Assembly (NCBI GenBank): GCA_019915015.1
Contig: JAHBBC010000019.1
Coordinates: forward strand, 248,001 to 312,000
DNA from: Auriscalpium vulgare
Lineage: Eukaryota; Basidiomycota; Agaricomycetes; Russulales; Auriscalpiaceae
Length of the DNA: 64,000 nucleotides
Direction of reading: 5' to 3'
A program made the position numbers and the translations under genes. The notes under the pieces were generated by a model. The model did no database searches. It was not told the DNA's origin and saw nothing but the letters and a program-made list of their open reading frames with translations. The number at the start of each line of letters is the position of its first letter. Within the stretch, counting starts at the first letter, position 1. Below, piece by piece: positions 21,848 to 32,488 of this stretch.

Positions 21848-24654
21848 CAAGTCAACAAATCGATTACTCACTTGGGGTTAATGGGCCAATGCACACATGG
21901 CAGTACAATTACTCTTAATTATTTGGGGGGGAGGGGGGCTTGGCCATCCAATATACAAACGACTACCTGATGTAGTTATATACTTTTGGATATATTGCAG
22001 ATATGCAGGCAAGCAAGTCTGTGACTGCATTGGGATCTTAGGGCAAAGCTGCGGTGATGGGCACCCACATGTAATTACTAATGTGTCTGAAACCAGATCC
22101 CTACTAGAGCACTCACGAGGATATTGTGATGTGTATGAGCAAGTGTCAGGGAAGTGTTTTATATATGTGTAGGGTGTGTGATTGGAGGTGATGATCAGAA
22201 TGCGAGAGTGTTTGGAGAATTGTCAACAGCAGTCCAGATGTAAGAACATATGGTGCAAGTGACTGAGGGATCACATACTGCGTGTATGACCATTGAAGAT
22301 GAAGAGACAAGTGAGGGGCAGTGCAAGCACATGGGAAATAATCTGTGCTGTCAAGAAGTCTGCGAGAAATGTCCTACAATATGGGACAAGACAATATGAA
22401 TTGAATAGAAGACAATGGAAACGTGGCAAGCAATACTTAGGATGCGCTCCGATATGCAAGGGGGTCACAGGCAAGTGTGCTGCAATGTTGTAACACTGCA
22501 AATGCTCAGAGGAATGCACTGGAATGGTGTGTGCGACCGTCGGAGCAGTGGAGCAATAATTGGAATGCTGGCGCAATCACAGAACAATCGGGATCAGAGA
22601 AATGCAGCATGAGCTTGAGAGCTGAGCTGGACATGGTTGGACAACAATGGCGTGACTGTTAATATACTCGGCAGTCACAGAGTTATCGGAGCGGTGTGGC
22701 GCACATGTTCTAACAACGATCTCGATGATTGAAATTTCCTATGAAATCCCGCCAAGTTGTAACAGCTGTGGCCCGAGATGCTGTGCTCTGAGTCAAGGTT
22801 GTAGGGTTACAGTCAAAACAATGTGTGAGTGGTCGAATGACTGCGTGTGCGGTGTGTGACTGAGTCGATGGTCTGAGTGTGGTGTCCAAGGTATGATTCC
22901 GATCACGCGAATGCCCTACGAGACTCCAACGGTTAGAACTCTGGCTCTGATCTTGTGAGCGTTGGGAGACACTAAATAGGTGGTGGGAGCTCGTCTGTGC
23001 GACTCTCCGACCTCCTGAATCACGTGACTGTCAACTTGTCAAAAGTGCAAACAATGGTGAATGATTGCCTCGCAGTGCTGACAAGCCTCGTCCCGCGCTG
23101 AGAGGGGATCTCGACTGTCTTTTCGCATTTTCGACCAAGTCCTCGGTCACGTGATCTCGGCCTTCCTGCACCATGATCGGAACGCCCCGCCGACTCCCAC
23201 GCTGCTTGCACTAAGCGCCCCACCGCACGCCCCACCGCCACACGCCCGCCAGCACAGTATTTCCCATGCCTGTCACGACGCATCAGATTTCCATCAGATG
23301 CGCACCGCCTGGTCGCACGACAGCCATGCTCGGCGCTACGCAACGCCGGTGCTCTCACGCCATCCGAGTACCGCCTCAGTCACCCATTGTTCGCCACCGC
23401 ATTGTCCGCACCATTGTCCCGATCGCTCCGACGTCCCCCGACCCAGCGCCCTCGACTTGACGACTCCCCTACGACACATCCCAACGCCTAGCAACACGCG
23501 TCTCCAATCTGACTCCATGCACGCCTTGCAATCGACGCGCCGACCACCCACGCCACGAATCGGAAGTGTCGCTTTCCGAACATTCGCGATTGGAAGGCGC
23601 ATCCTCGTGTCCTCGTCATCGGACTGCCGTTATCGTGCTTGATATGGCGCACCTTGTCTATTCCCGCACTCCCCGATGCTGTTTCCCACAGTCGACGACA
23701 GAGCAGATTGTTTCCCGTGCCGCTTCCTTTGTCCTTTGACAGCGCTGATCATTCGCTCGACATCGTCCCCAGCCTCGTTCCTCGTCGTCTGACCGTCGCA
23801 TGACTCTCGCACATTGTCCGCACCATTTGATATGACACCGCTTTCTTTTCTTTTGTCTTTCCGATGCCTCCGTATTTACTCGATCGGACACGCAATGTAC
23901 TCGTCGCAACGTATAAATAGTCATTGGATACTCTGTGCAATGCAAGTTACGTTCCCCCCTCATCACTCCGAGCACAAGTCGTGCACTCTCGTCTTCGTCG
24001 TATCGTATAGCGGTCAACATCGGTTAACTGCGCTCGCGCCTAAACCTCAGTCATCGCCTCAGCCTTAGTTCTCGCCTCCCGTCTTATCGCTCTCATCTTG
24101 TTCCATCGTTGTTGCCCTTTGCCCGAGTCCTCGATCGCAGTTGTGTCGCAGCCTTCCGACGTCGCACGTTGAAGTCTTGCTTTCCGATCGGTCAGAGAGT
24201 CGATCGATCGCCTTGTAGCCACTGCGCTCTCGATCGGATCGCAGTACGCTTGATCGGAGACGGTCGTTGCTTACTCCGGGACTCCTGACGCTCGCTTGCA
24301 CACACACCGACATCTCTGCAGCGCTCTAGGGATTGGTGATAGTACGTTACGCATTCCGCCCTACTACCTGGTCATGTCCATCAGCGCGGAGCGGAGCGTA
24401 TCATCAGCCATGTGACTGCACTTGGTAGACCTGGGTCTACACACAGGTGGTAAATATGCACTGGCTAATACATCACAATTCCTGCAGACTCCAGTACTCT
24501 TACCATTGTCTGTGCATTTATTGTAGCTTTCTGATGATATATAATATGTGTGCATTGTATCAGGGAAAACACTGATTGAAAGAGCAAAATGTATTATAGG
24601 GCAGGGTGAGATGGAAGGTTGATACAGACTATAAGCAAGTGCTATATATGTATA

Positions 24655-24728
24655 GCCTTGTGGTGTAGTGGTTAACGCTCTTGAACTACATTATGTAAGC
24701 TATTGACTGGTGCTGTTGGTTCAACTAC
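24655..24728 (+). repeat. tRNA-like sequence (SINE or tRNA relic), right arm
   Basis: A-box-like TGGTGTAGTGGTT at 24661-24673 and B-box-like GGTTCAACTAC at 24718-24728. Identical to the copy in the left arm. Confidence 0.45.
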
Positions 24729-24786
24729 CCCTGTATGCATATTTTTAACAATAAAACAATTGGGCCCGGGTATCGTAGTAGCCGGA

Positions 24787-24858
24787 GTAGAGAAAGATGA
24801 CGTAGCAAACCGGATCAATTGGCAGCATGCACTCGATAACTACGTCATCTTTCTCTAC
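24787..24858. repeat. Perfect 19-bp inverted repeat (right arm)
   Basis: Mirror copy of the structure at 2166-2237. Confidence 0.85.
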
Positions 24859-25166
24859 ACCATCCGTGGGAACATTTTACCAAAAATGGCAACTATGGGG
24901 CCTCTTTTTCTTATCACAGAACAATTCGAATCATATGCATATCTGTTCTAGTTAGCTTGCAAAACACAAAATACTCGCAGACACGAGTGTCTTTTGAAGC
25001 ACAACATGTGAATAAGCATTGGGCAGAAGCTACTTACAGAAGAATTACTCAATCAGGCAGGTGGGACGACGCGACTTGACTTTGGTCCGAACTTTGGGAC
25101 ATATTTCCTAAAGCGATCTTTCTGATGCGTGCGTTTTTTTGCCTGACTGATGGAAGAAAGAAACGA

Positions 25167-25742
25167 TTAAGAGTAATCGTAATGGCGGTGTCGTTTGCGT
25201 GGCAACTCTCGTACAATATTATCCTGATCACGCATTCGTTTCGCTCCCGAGCCCTCTTCCTCACCCTCACCCTCACCCTCATCCTCTGACGCTGCTTCAC
25301 TCTCCTCAGACTCATCCTCTGCGTCATTTGTTACCGTTGCCTTCCCCTTCCCCTTCACCGCCTTCGCTGCCTTCACCTCGGCCTTCTCCTTGTCATACTT
25401 AGCTTTCCATTCCTTCTTGTTCATCCTGACGTCAATTTCGAATTGTAGTATCACCGTGACAACGTCGTCTGCGTACAGGTCGCGCCACTTGAGTGTCTCT
25501 TGAAGCACATCCATCAGCTGCTTGACATCTCGAAGCTGAGAGTAGGGCACGCGGACGAGCTTCGCGATGCTGGCGTCAGGCAAGACATAGCAGTCGGGGA
25601 TGCCACGGGGAGTCTTCGCCTTGCGCGACGCAGAGCGGAGCCACGCTCGGAGAGCATCAGTAAGGTAGGCACGCTGAAAGACTGGACGATATGATTTCCG
25701 CGGCGTCTTCTCTTTCGCGGGCTTGGGATCGTCGCGACGCAT
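25167..25742 (-). pseudogene. C-terminal-type fragment, possibly of a RecQ-like helicase, cut by the right arm
   Basis: The frame starts MRRDDPKPAKEK and shows RAYLTDALRAWLRSASRKA, GIPDCYVLPDASIAKLV and KWRDLYADDVVTVILQFEID. It is followed by a Lys-rich and very acidic tail (DEGEGEGEEEG) and a basic cluster. The middle resembles the C-terminal region of the repeat-associated RecQ-like helicases of agaricomycetes, but no helicase motif is present, so this is tentative. The last codons, HYDYS and the TAA stop, lie in the terminal word of the inverted arm, so the insertion supplies the stop. Confidence 0.5.
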
Positions 25743-25892
25743 GAAGGGCCCTGAGAAGACATCTTTACGATTCCTTTGAATCGTTGCTTATGTCATCTAC
25801 ATCCAGCATTTTTTCGACCCATGCAACGACAGTCTGTGTCGCCTTTTTTGGAAATACACTCCCACGCTATGTCTACTCGCACTTTCAATGCT

Positions 25893-26299
25893 CCCTCACG
25901 ATTGCTCATAATGATCACATGAATTGTTGCAAATACAGTAATTACAAAACCATGTAATGCCTACAAATGATACATAAGAGTGATATTGTCGAGATTGACA
26001 GCATGAGTAGTGTGAAGATGATGACATCATTCCGGGTTTTAAATTGCATTTAAAACCCGGAATGATGTCATTGCTTAGTAATAGGCCTCGCACTCTGACT
26101 TTCCACACTCCCTTGCTTTTGCTCAGAATGATCACATGAATTGTTGTAAATGCAGCATTCAGCAAACCTTGCAATGCTTACAAGTGATGCAGAATAGTGA
26201 TATTGTAGTGATTGCATAGTGTAAAGACAATGTCATCATTCCGGGCTTTAGATGCAATTTATAACCCGGAATGATGTCATCACACTTAGTAATAGGCCT
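25893..26299. repeat. Two diverged tandem units (about 212 bp) each with a palindrome
   Basis: GATCACATGAATTGTTG and TTAGTAATAGGCCT recur at a spacing of about 210-216 bp. The first unit has a perfect 24-bp inverted repeat with a 3-base spacer (26021-26044 and 26048-26071). The second unit has an imperfect version around 26230-26280. The hAT-like element is inserted right after the second unit. Confidence 0.8.
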
Positions 26300-28357
26300 G
26301 GCACATCCAGGAAGTCAGTGACTTGGAAACTCCGGCGCAAGTTCCGGCGCGCATTTGTCCGGCGGAGTCCGGCGTTGACTCGGCTTCTCGGCCGCCCGAT
26401 CCTGCCCCCGATAGAGATCTCCCGCTCTCCCATCCGCTCTACCATCCCATCCCCCATCCCCTGCACGCCGCCCGCTACTCTTAGGTTCTGCCACGCGCGC
26501 TACACGTGAAACACGGCGACTGCGCGCGATACCCGAGGCCCAAGACGCCGCATGGCTCGTGCTCGAGCAACAGTTCGCGCGTCCGCAGGAGGAAGAGGTG
26601 GAGAAGAGATAGTTGGGATTTGCCCGAGATCTTCGCGTAAGCTGTTGCGTATGGTATCTACCTGACGCTCTCCACGTACGTCCCACTCGCCCGTCTTCAT
26701 CTTATTCATGTTAATTCACTTGTCTCTTCAGTATCATCCTCGTCGTTGTCATCCTCGAGACGTCGTTCTTCCAGGACAGCGCAGCACACCGAGTCCGTTG
26801 ACCTGTCGCTGCTCGAATGCCTCACATTTGGCACGACACTATCCGCCACGGATCCGGTGACGATTCTAGCCATATTCAATCAATACAAGGTCGACCCCAA
26901 GCTATACACCGTCATTTTCGGCGAAAGAGGCTTACTCAACGATGCGGTCAGTATCGTCATGTACGAGTAAGTGGGCTTCTCTTATACCTGTAGAAAACGA
27001 CGCTGACGTCGACAATCCAGGACGCTTTCGCAATTCCACGGCACAGAGATCTATCTCACCAGCCCGCCGTCGTTGGAGAAGGTCACGAGCTATGTCCAGC
27101 CGCTCTTTATCACCATCACCACCGTCGCCGTCGTCTTCACGCGCTACGCTGCCGTCTTCCCACTCTCGGAGGCCATCAACCTATTCCACCGGCACATTCC
27201 ACCGGCACGCTCGCGGGCAACGCACCGACGAGTTGCCGCACTCGTACCAAATGATGCTCTTTTGGGCTGGACTACGTAGTGCGGTCGGCGTCGCGCTCGC
27301 GGCAGGCTTCAAAGGTCCGAACGCGCAGCTACTCCGGACGACGGTTCTCGTGGTGGTCGTTCTGACCGTCGTCGTGTTTGGCGGGATGACCGCGCGGATG
27401 CTCGAGATACTTGGTATTCGCACCGGCGTCGAGGACGAAGGCGCGTCGGACAGCGACGACGACGAGCCGGCGCGCACGCTGTACAGCGCCGGCCGAAATG
27501 GTACTGGGCGATGGCGCCCCGCTGATGAAGACCGGGCGTCCCGCTTCGCCTCACAGCAGGCATACGGGCGCGCGGCTGCACGCGTGGGCGCGCACTACGC
27601 TCCCTCGACCCCTAGCTACAACCACCTGGCCCAGGCACCGCCCTTCTCTCCCATGCGGTCGAACTCGGTCTTCTCTGCCGCGTCAAGTGAGTCGTACGAC
27701 TCGGACGGCGGCGAGGTGCTCCCGCTCGCGTCGGCCTCGGCGGCATCTCGTGCCGCGGCGGGCAGCAGCGCGGCGGGTGAGGGTGCGGAGCGGGAGAAGG
27801 CGACATTGACGAGCAGCTCATGGACAACCTCTTCCGCAAGTAGTTGTGGTGATACGTCGTCTGGCAGTCTGCTCGGAATTATAAACACAGTGGACAGATG
27901 AGGACGAGAGGGGACATACGACGATAGTATAGGTTGATTGCCCATGCGGGGCGCGCGCCATCCTTGAGGGTAAAGGCGACGGCCCGTCGAGCTTGCTGCT
28001 TCCGAAGGGCAGGCCGCCATCCGCCACAGAGAGGGTTATCGCAGCGGCTATGCGGCGGGTAGAATGTGATGGTAGCTAGGTCGTATTAGAGATGCAGGAC
28101 GTGCAGCTCTAAGATCTCGCGGTCTTCACACAGCCGGCGGACGACCGAGACGAGCAGCATGGCGGGAAGCGGGACGGGGAATTTTGAAGTTCGAGTTCAG
28201 GCTGTATGCGCGCATTGGGTACAGATCCGACCGACAGGTTGGCCGGCCCAGGCCTGTCCATACCGATCGATCACCGGAATCAACGCCGGACTCCGCCGGA
28301 GTAAAACGTGCGCCGGAGTCGCCGGAGTTTCCATGTCACGGATGTCCTCGGCACATC
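26300..28357. mobile_element. hAT-like element A with 8-bp target duplication and host gene cargo
   Basis: The word GGCACATC occurs at 26300-26307 and 28350-28357 as a perfect 8-bp direct repeat. Between them the ends form imperfect terminal inverted repeats: CAGGAAGTCAGTGACTTGG on the left against GAGGACATCCGTGACATGG from the right, both continuing into GAAACTCCGGCG. GC-rich subterminal repeats (CCGGCGGAGTCCGGCGTTGA) occur at both ends. An 8-bp duplication and a CAGGA-type end fit the hAT superfamily. There is no transposase; the interior is occupied by a Na+/H+ exchanger gene fragment, so this is a non-autonomous, gene-carrying element. Confidence 0.85.
26728..27843 (+). pseudogene. Decayed Na+/H+ exchanger (NHX, CPA1) gene fragment
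   Basis: The frame after 26746 carries [20 protein letters not shown] and [17 protein letters not shown]. After an intron come TLSQFHGTEIYL, FITITTVAVVFTRYAAVFPL and LPHSYQMMLFWAGLRSAVG, then a membrane segment, LEILGIRTGVEDEG and an acidic tail. These are hallmark sequences of fungal endosomal/vacuolar NHX exchangers. The N-terminal membrane helices are absent, and roughly 120 residues between TLSQFHG and the FITITT helix are missing. A 13-bp tandem duplication (ATTCCACCGGCAC twice, 27182-27207) shifts the frame. The natural end DIDEQLMDNLFRK (stop 27841-27843) is in yet another frame. It cannot encode a working exchanger. Confidence 0.85.
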
Positions 28358-28491
28358 TGCCCATACCAAAGTAGCCCGTAGCGCAGCCCGAGATATGTGC
28401 TTCGCCCACCGCTGTCCAGTGCATTGCAGGGCGAGCGGCCCAGTTGCATAGCAGTGTCACACAGTGCAGCAGGGGCTCTGCCCTGAATGCT

Positions 28492-30288
28492 CTAAGTAGT
28501 CATTATATTCATCCAATGTACCTGCAATAGATATATGTAATATAACAGAAATTCTAGAGAAATCTGAGTCCAACTGAGAGTGGAATCGTACCGCCGTGCT
28601 GCGCACCGGCCCACTCCCAGCAAGTCGACTTTGAACGCAGCATCGGGCTTGGGGTGGCTGTGGCAGCAGCCATGCTCTGCGCTGAACGTAAGAGCTACAT
28701 GCGGCAAGTAAGCTACGTGACACTGACGCAACAACAGACACTTGCCGTCACTCGAGTTGTCATCGAGATAGCGAGCGAAGAACTCGCGCAGACAGCCCTT
28801 GGTCTTCACGAGATCCTTCATCTCGTCTGACGTCCGGATCTCCTTTGCCGTCGGCTTCTTTGATGGTGTCAAGGCCCAAGACTCGTACATGAGCAGCGAG
28901 ATGCCGAAGAGTCCAGGGAGTCGATTGTTGCGCCCGAAGCGTTGCAGAAGATCGATAAGCCACTGGCAGAGCCCGTACTGTATGACAAACTCGATGTTGC
29001 TCAGGTTGAGGCCCTGCCAATGTAGGTGTAAGTGGGCTGCTCCGAGCTCTCGAACAAACAAACCTGTGCGAAAGCACTGCTCGCAAATAAGATCCGGCAG
29101 GACCTGCCCGATTTGAATGCCTCGAACGTGTTGTCAAGGTACTCTCGAGACATCCCAGCATGGTAGAATCGGACGAAGCCGCGCTCCAGAAGGGGAGCCT
29201 GCATTGGACCGGGCAGCAGAGCAACGAGCAAGTCAGGCGCAATACCGATGAGGTCGGAGTCGTCCATGAAGATGAGCGTCTTCCGAGCCTGCGAGATGAG
29301 CTGTGCTGGTGTCATCGTCGAGAGAACCGAGTCCGTTGAGAAGAGCATTCGGAGATTGCGAAAGTCTCTGAGGCTCCGGCCGTACAGCGGATATGTAGCG
29401 TAGACTTGATTCGGCCGGTTCAGACTCGTCTTGATAATGACAGGGTCGCGCAAGCGGCAGGACTTGTACCAGGATGTCACAATGTGCGGGGGCCCAGTCG
29501 CAGTGAGTAGCATGATCGGTGTGGCGGCTGGCAGCTTGATACGGAGCTCCCAGATGGATGCCCACATGGGCCGGAATGCAGGAGCGTCGCCGAACGGAAG
29601 ACCCCAGATATACGTGAAGTGCGCCTCGTCGACGAAGAGGCGCGCGATGTTGCTGACGAAGCGTCGGTTCTCTGAGATCGCCAAGAGTCGGCCAAAGCGA
29701 GTGAGATGCCCATGGTATCGTGCGTGTGTCTGCTCGGGGCTTGCAAAGATGACGTTGTACAAACTTGCACGAATGTTCTATGCATACACACTCGTATTTA
29801 GCGCAGTTCTGACGATGGATTTTGCGCGACAAACCTTCCAGACATCCTCATTGTACCGCATGTCGTGGTTAATGGCGACGGCGTGTATGCCTCCGAATTC
29901 GTTGAGCTGCTCTACCTACACGTGCATGTAGCAATTTCAGCAAGTAAAGAAGACATAACGGTGCATATATTCGCACCATAGACTCCTGGAGACGTAGCAG
30001 GGGCGACATGATCAGGATAGTCTTGCCGGGATTCAGCAGTGCGGCCGCGACAACTTGCATGGTCTTCCCAGATCCTGTGCCGGCGAGACAGACTGTGTCG
30101 TGGCCCTCTTGCATGCTGACAATAGCCCTGAGCTGATCCTCGCGCAGACAGATCCTGCCATGTGTCGAAGAGTAGACGAGGGCGTAGGCGAGAAGGGCCG
30201 TGTCCGAGGCAGACTCCGAGAGCTTGTCCAGTTCTGAGAGAAAGAGAAATGAAAGAGGGGGAATAGGAAGTATGTCCATTAGAATCAC
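28492..30288 (-). CDS. RecQ-like DNA helicase (possibly 5'-truncated)
   Basis: Four exons in phase on the minus strand; the first usable ATG is near 30279. Motifs in order are REDQLRAIVSMQEGHDTVCL, Walker A AGTGSGKT, DEAH within LFVDEAHFTYIWG, LLTATGPP, a helicase C-domain with FYHAGMSREYLDNTFEAFKSG, and motif VI QRFGRNNR. A short Cys/His-rich tail follows (KGCLREFFARYLDD...). RecQ enzymes unwind 3'-tailed DNA using ATP. Such copies are abundant and repeat-associated in agaricomycetes. No zinc-binding/winged-helix region typical of cellular RecQ was recognised. The frame runs into a 45-bp motif shared with the gag remnant and stops at 28492. It lies between the two hAT-like elements. Confidence 0.75.
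28582..28626 (-). repeat. Shared 45-bp terminal motif at the RecQ 3' end
   Basis: GGGAGTGGGCCGGTGCGCAG, with a GTGC...GCAC hairpin and then GGTACGATTCC. It differs from the copy at 16226-16271 by about four bases and a one-base indel. Confidence 0.7.
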
Positions 30289-30361
30289 AGTGCTCTAGTT
30301 GAGGGGTATATGCATGTAGTTGGGTATACGAGGGAGAGAGATGAACGCGCCAGCGGACGAC

Positions 30362-32099
30362 AACTCAGCGAGGACATCCGGGAAATGGAAAGTACGGCGG
30401 TTTTTTGTACGGCCGGAGTACGGCGTTGAGTACGGCGATCGGCCGGTCTAGATAGGCCCAGAGCAATCTGTCTCAGATCTGGCACCGATCTGGTGACTAC
30501 TGCCCCGCCGACTCACCGCCAACTCCCCCGCCGACTATGCTTTCTGATACACTCGTTCGTCATCTACAGGACTGCAATGAGCTGTTCGCGCGAGATGGTT
30601 TTCGTGGTGCAGATTGTCAGCCATCTCAGGCTTCGCAGCCGCCGCCTAGATCTCCGGACGGACGGACCCCACCAGCCATCCTGCCGCCCTGATATGCACG
30701 CCTCGCAAACCCAACAAGCTCCATGCATCCCGCACCGTTGATTCCTTGAAGAGCGACCGTGCTCACCAACGTCAATACCTCGAAGAGTGACCCGGTGCTC
30801 ACCGATGCGTGACAGGCTACTGTGTACACCGACTGCCCGGGAGAGATGGCGCCGATCGGAGTACACGACGTGTTCAGCACAGCGAGTACGGGTCCTTGAC
30901 ACCGCGCGAGCAGCACTTCCACAATGACGCCAAGGTGTGTACTCTGTAGTCATTATCCGTTGTCGCTCGCTCAACACCGCGCCTAGACGCACAGTAAGTA
31001 CCCTTGCTGTCACCCACTCCCCCTCCGAGCGAGATAGACCAGTTCCCCTCGATTCTTGATGAGCATACCCTCCCAACAGTCGCTCGAGAGCAGAGTGAAC
31101 GCCGGGCCAACATCGACAAATGCACAAAGCGCCGGTGGTCGAGCCAGCGCCAGGTGCGCGTCGTGCTTTCACTTGATGGCCTCGCTCAACTCACCCTCCA
31201 CAGTCCACATAAAATTCTGATTTATTTCCACCGACGTGGGGCAATGCTCGTAAGAGTACCCGTGTATGACGCACTGACATGGCTCCATTGTATGATATAA
31301 CTGTCGTATTATCTACAGTCTTTGGAGACATATTCACACATCTTTGATACAAACAATACAATGACATTGCTACAAGCGTGAGGTAGGCTACAGCATAACA
31401 GAGACCGTGGAGGGCAGCGGACGATGCACGGCAGATCATAAATACAGGTACGTGGGTTGAGCAGTGTGCTGTCGCAAGAGGCGTCGCCTGTGGTGTGTAG
31501 CGTCCCTCGCGCTCAGCAGGTAGACACCACGAAACAAAACCTCCAGTGCTAAAGGCGTTGACAACATGTGAAGATGTTTGAGAGATGTAGGATGGATTGG
31601 ATAAGGGGCTGAACTGCATCGCTGACGTGGGTGTGTGTTGAAACGTGGGTGTGCGTTGAGGGCAAGTGAGATGGTGTCCTACACAGTGAGCGGCTCACCT
31701 TGTACACCTCATCAAGTCGTGGTCATTTCGCCCCTTTATCGCCCACCACTAGTTCGTTCGCCGTCTGGGTAGCGGAAACCATGCGTGATTGTCCTTGATG
31801 TCAGCCGCGCCCGCTCGCTGCTGTTGACTGTCCGCCGCCTGGAGAGTAGTGTGTAGCGAGATGTGAGCTGTGTAATATCAAAAGTAGTGCACGGGGCAGA
31901 TTAGATGAGCGGCGGGCAGCGTGAAGGGCGGGCGGACGCAGGATGGAGGACGGCAGTGAAGTTGTGGAGGCGGGACACGGGACTGCCGGAGGCGGGATCG
32001 GGCGTGCCGAGGAGCCGGAATCAACGCCGTACTCCGGCCGTACTACGACGCCGTACAAAACCGCCGTACTTTCCAATGCCCCGACTTTCTGAACTCAGC
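30362..32099. mobile_element. hAT-like element B, same terminal family, 8-bp target duplication
   Basis: AACTCAGC flanks both sides (30362-30369 and 32092-32099). The terminal inverted repeats, GAGGACATCCGGGAAATGG and CAGAAAGTCGGGGCATTGG, continue into GAAAGTACGGCGG and share the spacing and subterminal pattern (GGAGTACGGCGTTGA) of element A, with C changed to A in the repeated TCCGGC words. The 1.7-kb interior has no transposase and no domain I recognise; its open frames are short and overlap on both strands. It may hold another captured fragment. Confidence 0.85.
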
Positions 32100-32488
32100 A
32101 GAGCAGAGCGACGCGACACGGCGACCTGGCACCCACGGACTCGGCGCCTTTGACATGCCGTCGATGCCGGACAGGTCACATGATTGTTTTGTGCTTCTTT
32201 TCAGATCTGCGGAGATCCCTGCCACGCCACTCCGAGTTCTACCAGTCTGTATATCTAAAGTACCCAGCTCGCTCGTCACTGCAATATACAGCTGGTCACC
32301 AGTCTAGACCACAGCAGCCTATGAGCAATAGCAACTAATGTCCAATAACTTAATTAATCTGGTAAGGTATAAGCAACTGCATATCATACTGAGTATCCCA
32401 CATGTCACAAGGTACTTGGAATCAATGCCGAGGGACCATTTAGTATCGTCTCAATCACAGGCAGCCCAACTCTGAAACCTCTGCTTCA
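32100..32488. other. Intergenic stretch downstream of the Cap64-like gene
   Basis: No gene or repeat is visible. It is AT-richer than the neighbouring coding sequence and probably includes the 3' untranslated region of the minus-strand gene to its right. Confidence 0.5.

Larger units (their letters stand above)
21869..25182 (-). repeat. Right 3,314-bp inverted arm
   Basis: Reverse complement of 1842-5155, same length, with all compared frames identical. The inner end starts CACTTGGGGTTAATGGGCC, then TA and CAATTACTCTTAAT. The outer end is ATTAAGAGTAATCG then TA. Just inside the inner end, at 21861-21869, the flank reads CGATTACTC, the same nine bases as the outer terminal word. Confidence 0.95.

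Noticed and set aside
24655..24740. Genuine tRNA gene
   Set aside because: A and B box words are present, but acceptor and anticodon stems do not pair convincingly; kept as a tRNA-like relic.
30564..31172. 202-residue minus-strand frame inside hAT-like element B
   Set aside because: No recognisable domain, atypical composition and overlapping open frames on the other strand; could be cargo but not supportable as a gene.
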